Source: Lentisphaeria bacterium UBA7640 (GTDB lineage: Bacteria; Verrucomicrobiota; Lentisphaeria; Victivallales; Victivallaceae). Taken from it: a stretch of 27,323 nt of DNA. A program made the position numbers and the translations under genes. The stretch covers positions 1 through 27,323 of the forward strand of contig DLIO01000079.1 in NCBI GenBank assembly GCA_002483765.1, in the 5' to 3' direction. Shown piece by piece: positions 15,289 to 23,134 of the stretch. The notes under the pieces were generated by a model, which was not told the origin of the DNA, did no database searches, and saw nothing but the letters and a program-made list of their open reading frames with translations. Numbering within the stretch: the stretch's first letter is position 1; every line of letters starts with the position of its first letter.

Positions 15289-15888
15289 TCAGATTTCAAT
15301 CTTGAGATTTTTGTAATAATATTCCCGATCACGGTCGTTAATTTCACGCAGAACGCGACAAGGATTGCCGACCGCAACGACATTTGCCGGAATATCTTTG
15401 GTGACAATACTCCCAGCACCGATAACTGCGTTTTCTCCAATGCGAATACTTGGAAGGACTACCGTTCCGGCACCAATCCAAACATTGTTACCAACATAAA
15501 TTGGCAGATTAAACTGCGCCGTTTTACGACGCAGTTCAGGTTCAACTGGATGACCAGCAGTGGCGAGTGTGACATTGGGGCCGAACATCACGTTATCTCC
15601 AATAAAAATATCGGTGTCGTCCACTAACGTGAGATTAAAATTAGCATAGACATTATCGCCGAAATGAGTGTTACAGCCCCAGTTCGCGTGAAGTGGCGAC
15701 TCAACATAACAATTCTCTCCAACTTCAGCCAGTAGCTCCTGCAAAAGCGCATTGCGCTTCTCTAGTTCAGACGGACGGGTTTGATTAAGTTCGAATAATT
15801 TATCCAAACACTGCCGTTGTTTTTTCAACAACTCTTCATCATTGCAAAGATAAAGCTTACCACTCTTCATGAGTTCTATTACCGTCAT
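15289..15888 (-). CDS. Maltose/galactoside O-acetyltransferase-type (NodL/LacA/Maa) enzyme
   Basis: The 199-residue product has the N-terminal Mac domain (MKSGKLYLCNDEELLKKQRQ..) followed by a left-handed beta-helix of hexapeptide repeats (IFIGDNVMFGPNVTLATAGHP, IYVGNNVWIGAGTVVLPSIRIGENAVIGAGSIVTKDIPANVVAVGNPCRVLREI). The histidine of TAGHP is the catalytic base in this family, which moves acetyl groups from acetyl-CoA to sugar hydroxyls. Length and motif order are normal. AGAGGA eight bases upstream supports the start. The exact sugar acceptor cannot be told. It has no co-directional partner close by: the nifS stop is 290 bp upstream. Confidence 0.85.
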   Translation of the reverse strand: MTVIELMKSGKLYLCNDEELLKKQRQCLDKLFELNQTRPSELEKRNALLQELLAEVGENCYVESPLHANWGCNTHFGDNVYANFNLTLVDDTDIFIGDNVMFGPNVTLATAGHPVEPELRRKTAQFNLPIYVGNNVWIGAGTVVLPSIRIGENAVIGAGSIVTKDIPANVVAVGNPCRVLREINDRDREYYYKNLKIEI

Positions 15889-16069
15889 TTCGCCATTCCT
15901 CTAAATATATACTCGTCCCGGTTGAAAACTTAAATTACGCTTGTTGCTTTTCGGCATATTTATTTTCCCGTTTCTTGCACGATGCTAACGTCACACTTCA
16001 AAAAAAAGTAAAATTAGGATGCTAAAAGCTCAGGATTTCACCTGTAATAACTAATTAATATAACTATTC

Positions 16070-16100
16070 AATTCACGCGCGCATTATGCGCGCGCGAATT
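16070..16100. repeat. Intergenic palindromic repeat, copy 4
   Basis: Perfect 14-nt arms (16070-16083 and 16087-16100) flank the loop TTA. It lies 77 bp past the nifS stop on the minus strand, in the 289-bp gap before the acetyltransferase gene, where nothing else was recognised. Confidence 0.92.
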
Positions 16101-16177
16101 CAAATCGCTAATTATGTCAAATAATTAATTTCTCTTACATCTTATTTTTAACGGTTTCTAAGTTGTACTGAAAAGTT

Positions 16178-17374
16178 TTACTTTTCGTTCCAGTATGGTG
16201 AATATGAACGCAGTTTGGCAATAATCGGAGGCATTACTTCGAGTAGGAAATCAACCTCTTCGCGCGTGTTGTAACGCGACAAACTGAATCTAACCGCGCC
16301 GTGTGCCGCCGTGTATGGAACGCCCATCGCACGCAAAACGTGTGAGGGTTCCAAGCTACCAGTCGTACAAGCGCTGCCACTGGACGCACAAATGCCATAC
16401 TGATCGAGCAACATCAAAATTGATTCGCCTTCGATAAATTCATAACTGATTAGTGCAGTATTAGGCAAACGGTGTTCCTGATCGCCATTAACACGCAGTG
16501 TTGGAATACGTTTAAACATCTCAGTTTCGAGATAATCGCGTAGCTCTTTAACCTTAGTATTTTCAATAACAAGATTTGCCGCAGCCAGTTCGGCGGCTTT
16601 TCCAAGCCCAATTATACCGAGGATGTTTTCAGTGCCACCTCTGCGGTTGCGCTCCTGATGACCACCAATTAAAAATGGACGAAAATGGACGCCGCGGCGG
16701 ATAAACAGCGCGCCAACCCCTTTGGGGGCGTGAAGTTTATGCCCAGACAAACTGAGCATATCAATCTTCGAATTTTTCATATCCATCGGTATTTTACCGA
16801 CGGCCTGGACAGCATCCGTATGGAACAACGCGCCAAACTTATGACTCATTTCCGCGATCTCTTCGACTGGGTAAATATTGCCAGTTTCGTTGTTCGCCCA
16901 CATTATTGATACTAACGCTGTTTCGTGATCAATAGCGTCACGAAGTAGATCCATATCCAGCCGTCCTTTGGCATCAACCGGGATTTCAACAATTTGATAA
17001 TCACGTTTCGCCAAATCGTGCGCCAAACTGCGCACTGCAGGGTGTTCAACTGTGGATATAATAAGTTTGCGGCGCGCTGGATTAAGATCGAGCGCGCTGC
17101 GAATAGCTGTGCTGTTGCTTTCTGTACCGCAACTAGTGAATACTATTTCAGTACAATTGCCTTTTGGATCTTTATTGTCACAACCAATAAGGTTGGCGAG
17201 CTGCCAACGCGCTTTTTCAATTTCATGCATCACGGAACCGCCAAAGCTGTGAATGCTCGACGGGTTGCCGTAGCGTTCACAAGCAAATGGCTTTAATGCA
17301 TCAAAAACCTCTGGTGCACACGCAGTCGTCGCGTTATTGTCAAAGTAGATTGGCCGATTAAAAGGGTTGTTCAT
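16178..17374 (-). CDS. nifS: Cysteine desulfurase (NifS/IscS type)
   Basis: This enzyme removes sulfur from cysteine with pyridoxal phosphate and hands it to the NifU scaffold for Fe-S cluster assembly. The 398-residue product has YFDNNATT at the N-terminus, the substrate-side H111 (STVEHPA), the PLP lysine K213 in SLSGHKLHAPKG, the GGHQERNRRGGTEN loop, and the active-site C336 in SSGSACTTG. It starts immediately after the nifU stop codon, and its ribosome-binding site GAAGGAG lies within the last nifU codons, so the two form one operon. Confidence 0.95.
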   Translation of the reverse strand: MNNPFNRPIYFDNNATTACAPEVFDALKPFACERYGNPSSIHSFGGSVMHEIEKARWQLANLIGCDNKDPKGNCTEIVFTSCGTESNSTAIRSALDLNPARRKLIISTVEHPAVRSLAHDLAKRDYQIVEIPVDAKGRLDMDLLRDAIDHETALVSIMWANNETGNIYPVEEIAEMSHKFGALFHTDAVQAVGKIPMDMKNSKIDMLSLSGHKLHAPKGVGALFIRRGVHFRPFLIGGHQERNRRGGTENILGIIGLGKAAELAAANLVIENTKVKELRDYLETEMFKRIPTLRVNGDQEHRLPNTALISYEFIEGESILMLLDQYGICASSGSACTTGSLEPSHVLRAMGVPYTAAHGAVRFSLSRYNTREEVDFLLEVMPPIIAKLRSYSPYWNEK

Positions 17375-18220
17375 TTAAACTCCTTCTACTGTCAAATCTG
17401 GAGAAACCAGTTCACGCAGTTTGTCTTGAACCAGATATTCCAGAGTAACACCAGAACTTGGGCAAGAACCACAACGCCCTTTTAGACGTACTTTAACCTT
17501 AACTCCCTCGAGATCAACGAATTCCAAGCTTCCGCCGTCTTTTTCGAGCATCGGCTTAACTTCAGCTTCCAGAACCTGCTGAATTTTCAAGATTTTTTGA
17601 ACAGTGGATAAATCTTTAAACTCATTCGTCGATTCCGGTGCGGTATCTTTCTCGCTCCAGAGTTGGTCAAGGATCTCCTGGATCTCTTCAACACACATTC
17701 CGCAGGCACCGCCCGCTTTGGTATAGTTGGTGATCTCTTCAACCTCGTGAAGGTTGTTTTCCTTGGCAACTTTGCGTATTTTATGATCAGTAACACCGAA
17801 ACACTTGCAGACAATGCGTCCTTCGTGTTCGTCTTCTTCGCCTTCCATAGTTTCTCCTTTGTAATTCGCGATCGCTGCCTGAAGCGCCTCCATTCCCATT
17901 ACTGAACAATGGACTTTTGCTTCTGGAAGCTGACCGAGTTTTTCAACAATATCTTGGTTCGTGATTTTCGCCGCTTCATCCATGGTCAATCCTTGGACGA
18001 TTTCAGTCAATGCAGATGAAGATGCGATCGCGCTCGCGCAACCAAATGTTTTGAATTTGGCATCACAAATACGACCATTTTCATCAAGTTTCAGGGTCAG
18101 TTTGAGTGCATCGCCACAACTGATGTTGCCGACTTCACCGACTGCATCCGGATTTTCTATTTCACCAACATTTCGCGGATGAAGAAAATGATCCATAACT
18201 TTATCTGTATAATCCCACAT
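17375..18220 (-). CDS. nifU: NifU, three-domain Fe-S cluster scaffold
   Basis: The 281-residue product is a complete NifU. It has an IscU-like scaffold with C35, D37, C61 and C105; a central BFD-like [2Fe-2S] domain with C138, C140, C173 and C176 (IVCKCFG and GGACGMC); and a C-terminal Nfu domain with C250 and C253 (GRCGSC). NifU assembles clusters from iron and NifS-derived sulfur and delivers them to target proteins. No nitrogenase genes are in view, so this is more likely the general Fe-S machinery, serving enzymes such as ThiC, MiaB and the radical SAM protein in this window. AAGGAG precedes the ATG. Confidence 0.95.
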   Translation of the reverse strand: MWDYTDKVMDHFLHPRNVGEIENPDAVGEVGNISCGDALKLTLKLDENGRICDAKFKTFGCASAIASSSALTEIVQGLTMDEAAKITNQDIVEKLGQLPEAKVHCSVMGMEALQAAIANYKGETMEGEEDEHEGRIVCKCFGVTDHKIRKVAKENNLHEVEEITNYTKAGGACGMCVEEIQEILDQLWSEKDTAPESTNEFKDLSTVQKILKIQQVLEAEVKPMLEKDGGSLEFVDLEGVKVKVRLKGRCGSCPSSGVTLEYLVQDKLRELVSPDLTVEGV

Positions 18221-18254
18221 AGTTGTTTCTCCTTGTTTTTTTGTTATAACACAA

Positions 18255-18275
18255 AATAAGATCTATTGTCTTATT
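18255..18275 (-). promoter_or_regulatory. Perfect inverted repeat in the nifU promoter region
   Basis: AATAAGA (18255-18261) and TCTTATT (18269-18275) are perfect inverted arms around 7 bp, 35 bp upstream of the nifU start. On the minus strand a possible promoter overlaps it: AAGACA as -35 and TTATAAC as -10, about 17 bp apart. This arrangement fits an operator for an Fe-S or iron regulator, but no regulator is encoded nearby. It also lies just after the proS stop, but its all-AT/weak stem and missing T-run argue against a terminator. Confidence 0.45.
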
Positions 18276-18292
18276 GCTATACCACAATAACA

Positions 18293-20035
18293 CTATCCCC
18301 GATTGTCGTATTTTGCAAACTCTGTTTTCACTAAATATTTTAATGTATCAACGGCTTCGGTAATTTCAATTAATTGTGAGTCCTTTTCACCGCGTCTTTT
18401 TAACTCAACCTTGCCTTCAGCCAAATTACGGGCGCCGACAATTACCCGGAACGGTACGCCGATTAAGTCGGCGTCGTTGAACATAAAGCCCGCTTTTTCG
18501 CCGCGATCGTCAAGCAAAACTTCCAGTCCGGCGTTTTGGAGTTCCGTATAAAGTTTTTCAGAAACTTCAACAATGCCCTCTTTTTTGAGATCAAGCGCGC
18601 AAATATGAACATGATATGGCGCAATGGTGATTGGCCATTTGGGGCCGTAGTCGTCGTAATTTTGTTCAATTACTGATGCCATCGCGCGCCCAACGCCGAT
18701 GCCGTAACAACCCATTACTAATGGCATTGCTTTACCATTTTTATCAAGATAACTACAATTCATCGCCTCTGAATAGCGTGTTCCAAGCTGAAAAATATTG
18801 CCAACCTCAATGCCACGTGAAAGAGTAAGTGGCACGCCAGTCGTCGGCGCTGGATCGCCTGCACGAACGGTTGCTATATCATCGACAATAATATTTTCAG
18901 CGTTAATATCGCGTTCAAAATTAAAGTTTTTATAATGATAATCTGGTTCATTGGCACCAACTACTAAGTTTGAAGATTCGGCAACTGAACGGTCAATCAC
19001 AATTAAAACCTTTTGCGAATCTATCGACATTGGTGACGCGTAACCGGGTTCGCAACCAGCCGCCCGAATCGCATCGTCATCAGCAAATTTCAGTTCCGTC
19101 GCTTTGACAATATTTTGCAATTTCGCTTCATTAACTTCAAAGTCTCCACGAATAACCGCGAAAACCAGCTGTTGGGTCTGTGCGTTCTGATAAAATACTG
19201 CCTTTCCGGTGTTTTCAGGCTTAACGCCGAGGAATTGTGCTACCTCTTCGATAGACTTTTGCCCAGGAGTGTGGACTTTTTCCAACGCCAGTGCTGATGA
19301 TTTCTCAAACTTCCAGCCTGCGGTAGCGATCTCGCGATTAGCGCGATATGAACCATCCTCAGCCAGAATTATCGTATCTTCACCGCATTCGGCAATGGCG
19401 ATAAATTCATGAGAAACTTTGCCTCCCATCATGCCGGAATTGGCTTCGATTGAAACTACGTCATTCATACCAACGCGTTTGAAAATATTTTCATACGCTT
19501 GGTGAGCACGTTCATAGTATTGCTCCAAATCTTCCTGAGAGACATGAAATGAATAACCATCTTTCATCGTAAATTCACGGCATCGAATCAGTCCGCCGCG
19601 TGCTCGTGCTTCATCACGATATTTAGTTTGGATTTGATAAAGCATTGCCGGAAGCTGTTTGTAACTGGTTAACTCCGTGCGCGCCAAGTGAACTACCGCC
19701 TCTTCATGGGTCATTCCCAACATCATCGGTTTATCATTGCGATCTTGAAAACGCAGCAACTCTGGGCCGACGGTGTCGTAACGTCCAGATTCCTGCCAGA
19801 GTTCTGCTGGCAATACTACTGGCATCAATATCTCTTGCCCTTCAATTGCATTCATCTCTTCACGGATGATCTGTTCAATTTTGGCAGTGATGCGTTGCCC
19901 CAATGGCAACAGTGAATATATTCCAGTGGAAACCATACGCATATAGCCGCCACGCAATAAAAATTTATGGCTGACGGTCTTGGCGTCGCGCGGTTCTTCT
20001 TTTAACCGCCTTCCCACTAATTTAGTCATTCTCAT
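18293..20035 (-). CDS. proS: Prolyl-tRNA synthetase, bacterial type with editing insertion
   Basis: The 580-residue product has the class II synthetase core. TGIYSLLPLGQRI and TEL..Q are followed by motif 2 (YRDEARARGGLIRCREFTMKDGYSFH, near 140-165) and motif 3 (GCYGIGVGRAMASVIEQ, near 445). An INS/YbaK-like editing domain occupies about residues 230-390 (EEVAQFLGVKPENTGKAVFY), and an anticodon-binding domain follows (ITIAPYHVHIC onward). This is the long bacterial form, which clears mischarged Ala-tRNA-Pro. ATG 20035 is chosen with GAGGA about ten bases upstream. Confidence 0.96.
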   Translation of the reverse strand: MRMTKLVGRRLKEEPRDAKTVSHKFLLRGGYMRMVSTGIYSLLPLGQRITAKIEQIIREEMNAIEGQEILMPVVLPAELWQESGRYDTVGPELLRFQDRNDKPMMLGMTHEEAVVHLARTELTSYKQLPAMLYQIQTKYRDEARARGGLIRCREFTMKDGYSFHVSQEDLEQYYERAHQAYENIFKRVGMNDVVSIEANSGMMGGKVSHEFIAIAECGEDTIILAEDGSYRANREIATAGWKFEKSSALALEKVHTPGQKSIEEVAQFLGVKPENTGKAVFYQNAQTQQLVFAVIRGDFEVNEAKLQNIVKATELKFADDDAIRAAGCEPGYASPMSIDSQKVLIVIDRSVAESSNLVVGANEPDYHYKNFNFERDINAENIIVDDIATVRAGDPAPTTGVPLTLSRGIEVGNIFQLGTRYSEAMNCSYLDKNGKAMPLVMGCYGIGVGRAMASVIEQNYDDYGPKWPITIAPYHVHICALDLKKEGIVEVSEKLYTELQNAGLEVLLDDRGEKAGFMFNDADLIGVPFRVIVGARNLAEGKVELKRRGEKDSQLIEITEAVDTLKYLVKTEFAKYDNRG

Positions 20036-20120
20036 ACAAAAATTTTCCTCATAAAATTAACGAATTACAAAATACTACTTAGCGCGTATCTTTTCAAAAA
20101 TTATCTTTAAATCATTCATT

Positions 20121-20145
20121 AAATCAAGGCTTTTTCCCTTGATTT
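20121..20145 (-). terminator. Probable terminator hairpin after thiC
   Basis: A perfect 9-bp stem, AAATCAAGG (20121-20129) with CCTTGATTT (20137-20145), has a 7-nt loop and lies 11 bp past the thiC stop. The longer T-run is on the plus strand; on the minus strand only TTTAAT follows, so it may be a weak or bidirectional terminator. Confidence 0.5.
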
Positions 20146-20155
20146 TTTAATTTCC

Positions 20156-21448
20156 CTAAAGCTCTTTGCTGATGCGCATTGAACAAAAATCGGGGCCGCA
20201 CATGGTACAAAAACGATTGTCTGCTTCATCCTTGTGATGACCAGTTTTTTCATTCAACGCTTCTTCGCGCAATTGACGAGCGCGTTCTGGATCAAGCGCC
20301 AACTCAAACTGTTTTTCCCAATCAAAATCAACTCGAGCTTGGCTGATAGCGTCATCGCGATCGCGTGCATTCGGTCTTTTAAGTGCGACATCAGCGGCAT
20401 GAGCGGCGATTTTATATGCAATTACGCCGTTGCGAACGTCTTCCGCATTCGGTAATCCAAGATGCTCTTTCGGCGTTACGTAACAAAGCATAGCGGCGCC
20501 GTGAAATGCCCCGAGAGTTGCACCAATAGCACTGGTGATATGATCGTAACCAGGTGCGCAGTCAATTACGACTGGACCAAGAATATAAAACGGCGCATCG
20601 TCGCATAATTCGCGTTCCATCTTCATATTCATTTCAATCTCATCGAGTGGAATGTGTCCCGGTCCTTCGACCATGGCTTGAACCCCTGCCGCGCGGCTGC
20701 GCTGAACCAGTTCCGCCAAAACTTTGAGTTCAGCGAACTGCGCTTCATCGCTGGCGTCAGCTAAACAACCCGGCCTCATGCCGTCGCCAAGGGACAATGT
20801 AACGTCATGTTTTGCACAAATTTCTAGGATTTCGTCAAAATGGGTGTAAAATGGATTTTCTTTATTGTGGACGCTCATCCATTTTGCAATAATCGAGCCA
20901 CCGCGACTAACAATGCGCAATAGTCTTTTTTTGGCCAAAGGAACGTGTTCACGAAGCAATCCAGCATGAATGGTGATATAGTCAACGCCTTGCTCGGCCT
21001 GTTCCTTGATTACGGCTAAAATAATTTCTGGCGTCATCTCCATCGCATTATTTATTCTGCTCAAAGTTTCGTACACCGGCACTGTGCCGATTGGAACTGT
21101 TGAAGCTTCGATAATACTGCGCCGGATTTGGGTGATATTTTGACCAGTACTCAAATCCATTACAGTATCTGCGCCATAACGCACTGCACCCGCCAATTTC
21201 TCTAATTCCTGTTTTGGGCAGCTTGAAAGGGCTGAATTCCCAATATTAGCGTTAACTTTTGTGTATAGTTTGCGCCCGATACCGATTGGATCAAGATTTT
21301 TGTGATGGATATTAGCTGGAATCACGATGGTTCCAGCAGCGACGCCGTCGCGGATAAATTCGGGAGTCAATTTTTCGCGTTCTGCAACGCGTTTCATTTC
21401 TTTGGTGATTTCGCCGTTTTTGGCGCGGGCAATTTGAGTTATATTCAT
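20156..21448 (-). CDS. thiC: Phosphomethylpyrimidine synthase ThiC (short form)
   Basis: ThiC is a radical SAM enzyme that converts aminoimidazole ribotide to the HMP-phosphate pyrimidine of thiamin. The 430-residue product shows TVMDLSTGQNITQIRR, VPIGTVPVYE, ITIHAGLL, SLGDGMRPGC, MVEGPGHIPL, and the C-terminal cluster motif C414-x2-C417-x4-C422 (FCTMCGPDFCS). The length matches the short form that lacks the extra N-terminal domain of enterobacterial ThiC. The start overlaps the waaA stop (ATGA). No TPP riboswitch can lie directly before it, since waaA coding sequence fills that place. No other thiamin genes are in view. Confidence 0.95.
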   Translation of the reverse strand: MNITQIARAKNGEITKEMKRVAEREKLTPEFIRDGVAAGTIVIPANIHHKNLDPIGIGRKLYTKVNANIGNSALSSCPKQELEKLAGAVRYGADTVMDLSTGQNITQIRRSIIEASTVPIGTVPVYETLSRINNAMEMTPEIILAVIKEQAEQGVDYITIHAGLLREHVPLAKKRLLRIVSRGGSIIAKWMSVHNKENPFYTHFDEILEICAKHDVTLSLGDGMRPGCLADASDEAQFAELKVLAELVQRSRAAGVQAMVEGPGHIPLDEIEMNMKMERELCDDAPFYILGPVVIDCAPGYDHITSAIGATLGAFHGAAMLCYVTPKEHLGLPNAEDVRNGVIAYKIAAHAADVALKRPNARDRDDAISQARVDFDWEKQFELALDPERARQLREEALNEKTGHHKDEADNRFCTMCGPDFCSMRISKEL

Positions 21449-22722
21449 TTCAGCAGTTCCTCCAGCTGTTCAATGTTACGCATTACCGCGCCTTTGTGTG
21501 CGGTAATCGCTTTGTGGGCTTTCTGCCCAAGTTTGATTCGCAGCCGTGGACTTTCCAACAACTGCGCGATAGTATCTTTAAGTTCAGAATCGTTGTTCAC
21601 TAGCAATAAAGCTTGGTTCTCTTTCAACGTTTCTAGAACAAAACGGAAATTTTTTAAAACTGCGCCGGTAACAATCGGCTTGGCCAGTAATGCTGGCTCA
21701 ATCAAATTATGTCCTTCATTCTGTCCCGCCAAACTTTTCCCCATAAAAACGACATCGGCGGCTTTCATGAAACCCAACATCTCTCCCGTGGTGTCGGCAA
21801 GCAGGCAATCAACGGCTTGATCAGGGATTTCATTGAGAGAACGGCGGCAGAATTTGATCTGTTGTTTTTTCAAAATTGTTGCTATTTCAGCACCGCGTTC
21901 AGCATGACGTGGAATCAGAACCAGTTTCAATTTCGAAAATCTTTCACGAAGCTGTGGGTATATTTCGGCGATTAAGGCCTCTTCGCCTGGATGAGTGCTC
22001 GCTGCGAGTAAAATCAGGTGTTCGCCGTCGCCAAAGTATTCCGTTAACGATATTGGGCTGAGCTCTTCCGGTATGTTTTGGTCGAATTTGAGATTGCCGT
22101 TGACTTGAACCTTTGCATCTGGGCAAACCAGCTGATAACGTTTTGCGTCTGCTGCTGTTTGTACTGAAATCAGGTCAAAACGCCGTAACGTTGGCGCAAA
22201 AAACAGGCGGAACCGTCGATAACCGTGCATGGAATGATCCGACATTCGGCCATTAATTAAAGCGACTTTACCGCCACGCATCTTAACTGCCCAAATTAGG
22301 TTTGGCCAAATTTCAGTTTCCAAGATGACCAACATTTTAGGTTTGATTCTCAATACCGTGCGGCTGACAAAATTGAAAAGATCAATCGGGCAGAAAATCA
22401 CTGCAACGCCATCCGGCGCTTTTTCGCGCGCTAATGCTTGCCCAGTCGTTGTGGTAGTAGACAAAACAAAATTATGGTGCGGAAAGCGTTGCCGCCACTC
22501 CTGAAGCAGCGATAACGCAATAACTGTTTCGCCAACACTAACCGAATGAATCCAGATCACATTTTTAAGTGCTCCAAGCTCTCGAGTACGTTCGCGTGAG
22601 AACATTCCAAAGCGCTCCCAAAAGGTTTTTTTCCAGCCAGGACGGCGCCATAACTTCCACAGTATTCCTGGAATAAAAAAAAGAAGAATCAGCGGGAACA
22701 GTAAATTATAGATAATTAGCAT
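21445..22722 (-). CDS. waaA: KDO transferase (lipid IV-A 3-deoxy-manno-octulosonate transferase)
   Basis: This enzyme adds KDO from CMP-KDO to the lipid A precursor at the inner membrane. The 425-residue product starts with a membrane anchor (about 1-22), then has IWIHSVSVGE with the GT30 catalytic-glutamate region, LSTTTTTGQALA, LVILETEIWPNLIW, VALINGRMSD, and the C-terminal GQNEGHNLIEPALLAKPIVTG donor-binding segment. It indicates a lipopolysaccharide outer membrane. GGAG lies about nine bases before the start. Coupling to thiC downstream is unusual. Confidence 0.93.
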   Translation of the reverse strand: MLIIYNLLFPLILLFFIPGILWKLWRRPGWKKTFWERFGMFSRERTRELGALKNVIWIHSVSVGETVIALSLLQEWRQRFPHHNFVLSTTTTTGQALAREKAPDGVAVIFCPIDLFNFVSRTVLRIKPKMLVILETEIWPNLIWAVKMRGGKVALINGRMSDHSMHGYRRFRLFFAPTLRRFDLISVQTAADAKRYQLVCPDAKVQVNGNLKFDQNIPEELSPISLTEYFGDGEHLILLAASTHPGEEALIAEIYPQLRERFSKLKLVLIPRHAERGAEIATILKKQQIKFCRRSLNEIPDQAVDCLLADTTGEMLGFMKAADVVFMGKSLAGQNEGHNLIEPALLAKPIVTGAVLKNFRFVLETLKENQALLLVNNDSELKDTIAQLLESPRLRIKLGQKAHKAITAHKGAVMRNIEQLEELLK

Positions 22723-22808
22723 TAAATCGGCTCCAAAATGAAAAAATAATAACTTTTAAAATACATTGTTTAGGTGGCAGATTCAAACAATAGTAACGGC
22801 GATAATGC

Positions 22809-22839
22809 GACATAATATCCATACAATTATATTTATGTC
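22809..22839. promoter_or_regulatory. Inverted repeat in the waaA / permease divergent region
   Basis: GACATAA (22809-22815) and TTATGTC (22833-22839) are exact inverted arms separated by 17 AT-rich bases. They lie between the divergent waaA and permease genes, about 87 bp from waaA. It may be a binding site for a regulator; the remainder of the 412-bp gap holds palindrome copy 5 and no gene. Confidence 0.3.
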
Positions 22840-22888
22840 AGTCACTGAAACGTTGTCGATGTCCTATAATTTAGAAATTAGCGCGTGC

Positions 22889-22925
22889 TAAAATTAGCGC
22901 GCGCATTATGCGCGCGCTAATTTTA
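22889..22925. repeat. Intergenic palindromic repeat, copy 5 (variant arms)
   Basis: Perfect 17-nt arms (22889-22905 and 22909-22925) flank the loop TTA. The outer arm is TAAAATTAG/CTAATTTTA instead of AATTC/GAATT, changed on both sides so that pairing is kept. A partial extra left arm, AAATTAGCGCG, lies just upstream at 22876-22886. Unlike the other copies it sits between divergent genes, not after a gene end. Confidence 0.92.
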
Positions 22926-23134
22926 ATATAACAAACATTCAGCGTGAACACTAAATTTCAATTCCATTGACAACGTAATTTGGCACAGCCAAGTATCGGA
23001 GATTTTCTCTAAATAGATTTGAAATATTGGTCAGAAAGCGGCAAAGTACGAGGCATGAATTCATATTATTATTTTATAGTCTGGAAATTTCCAAAGGTAA
23101 TACGAATCATTAAATTTAATTTCTATGGATAATT

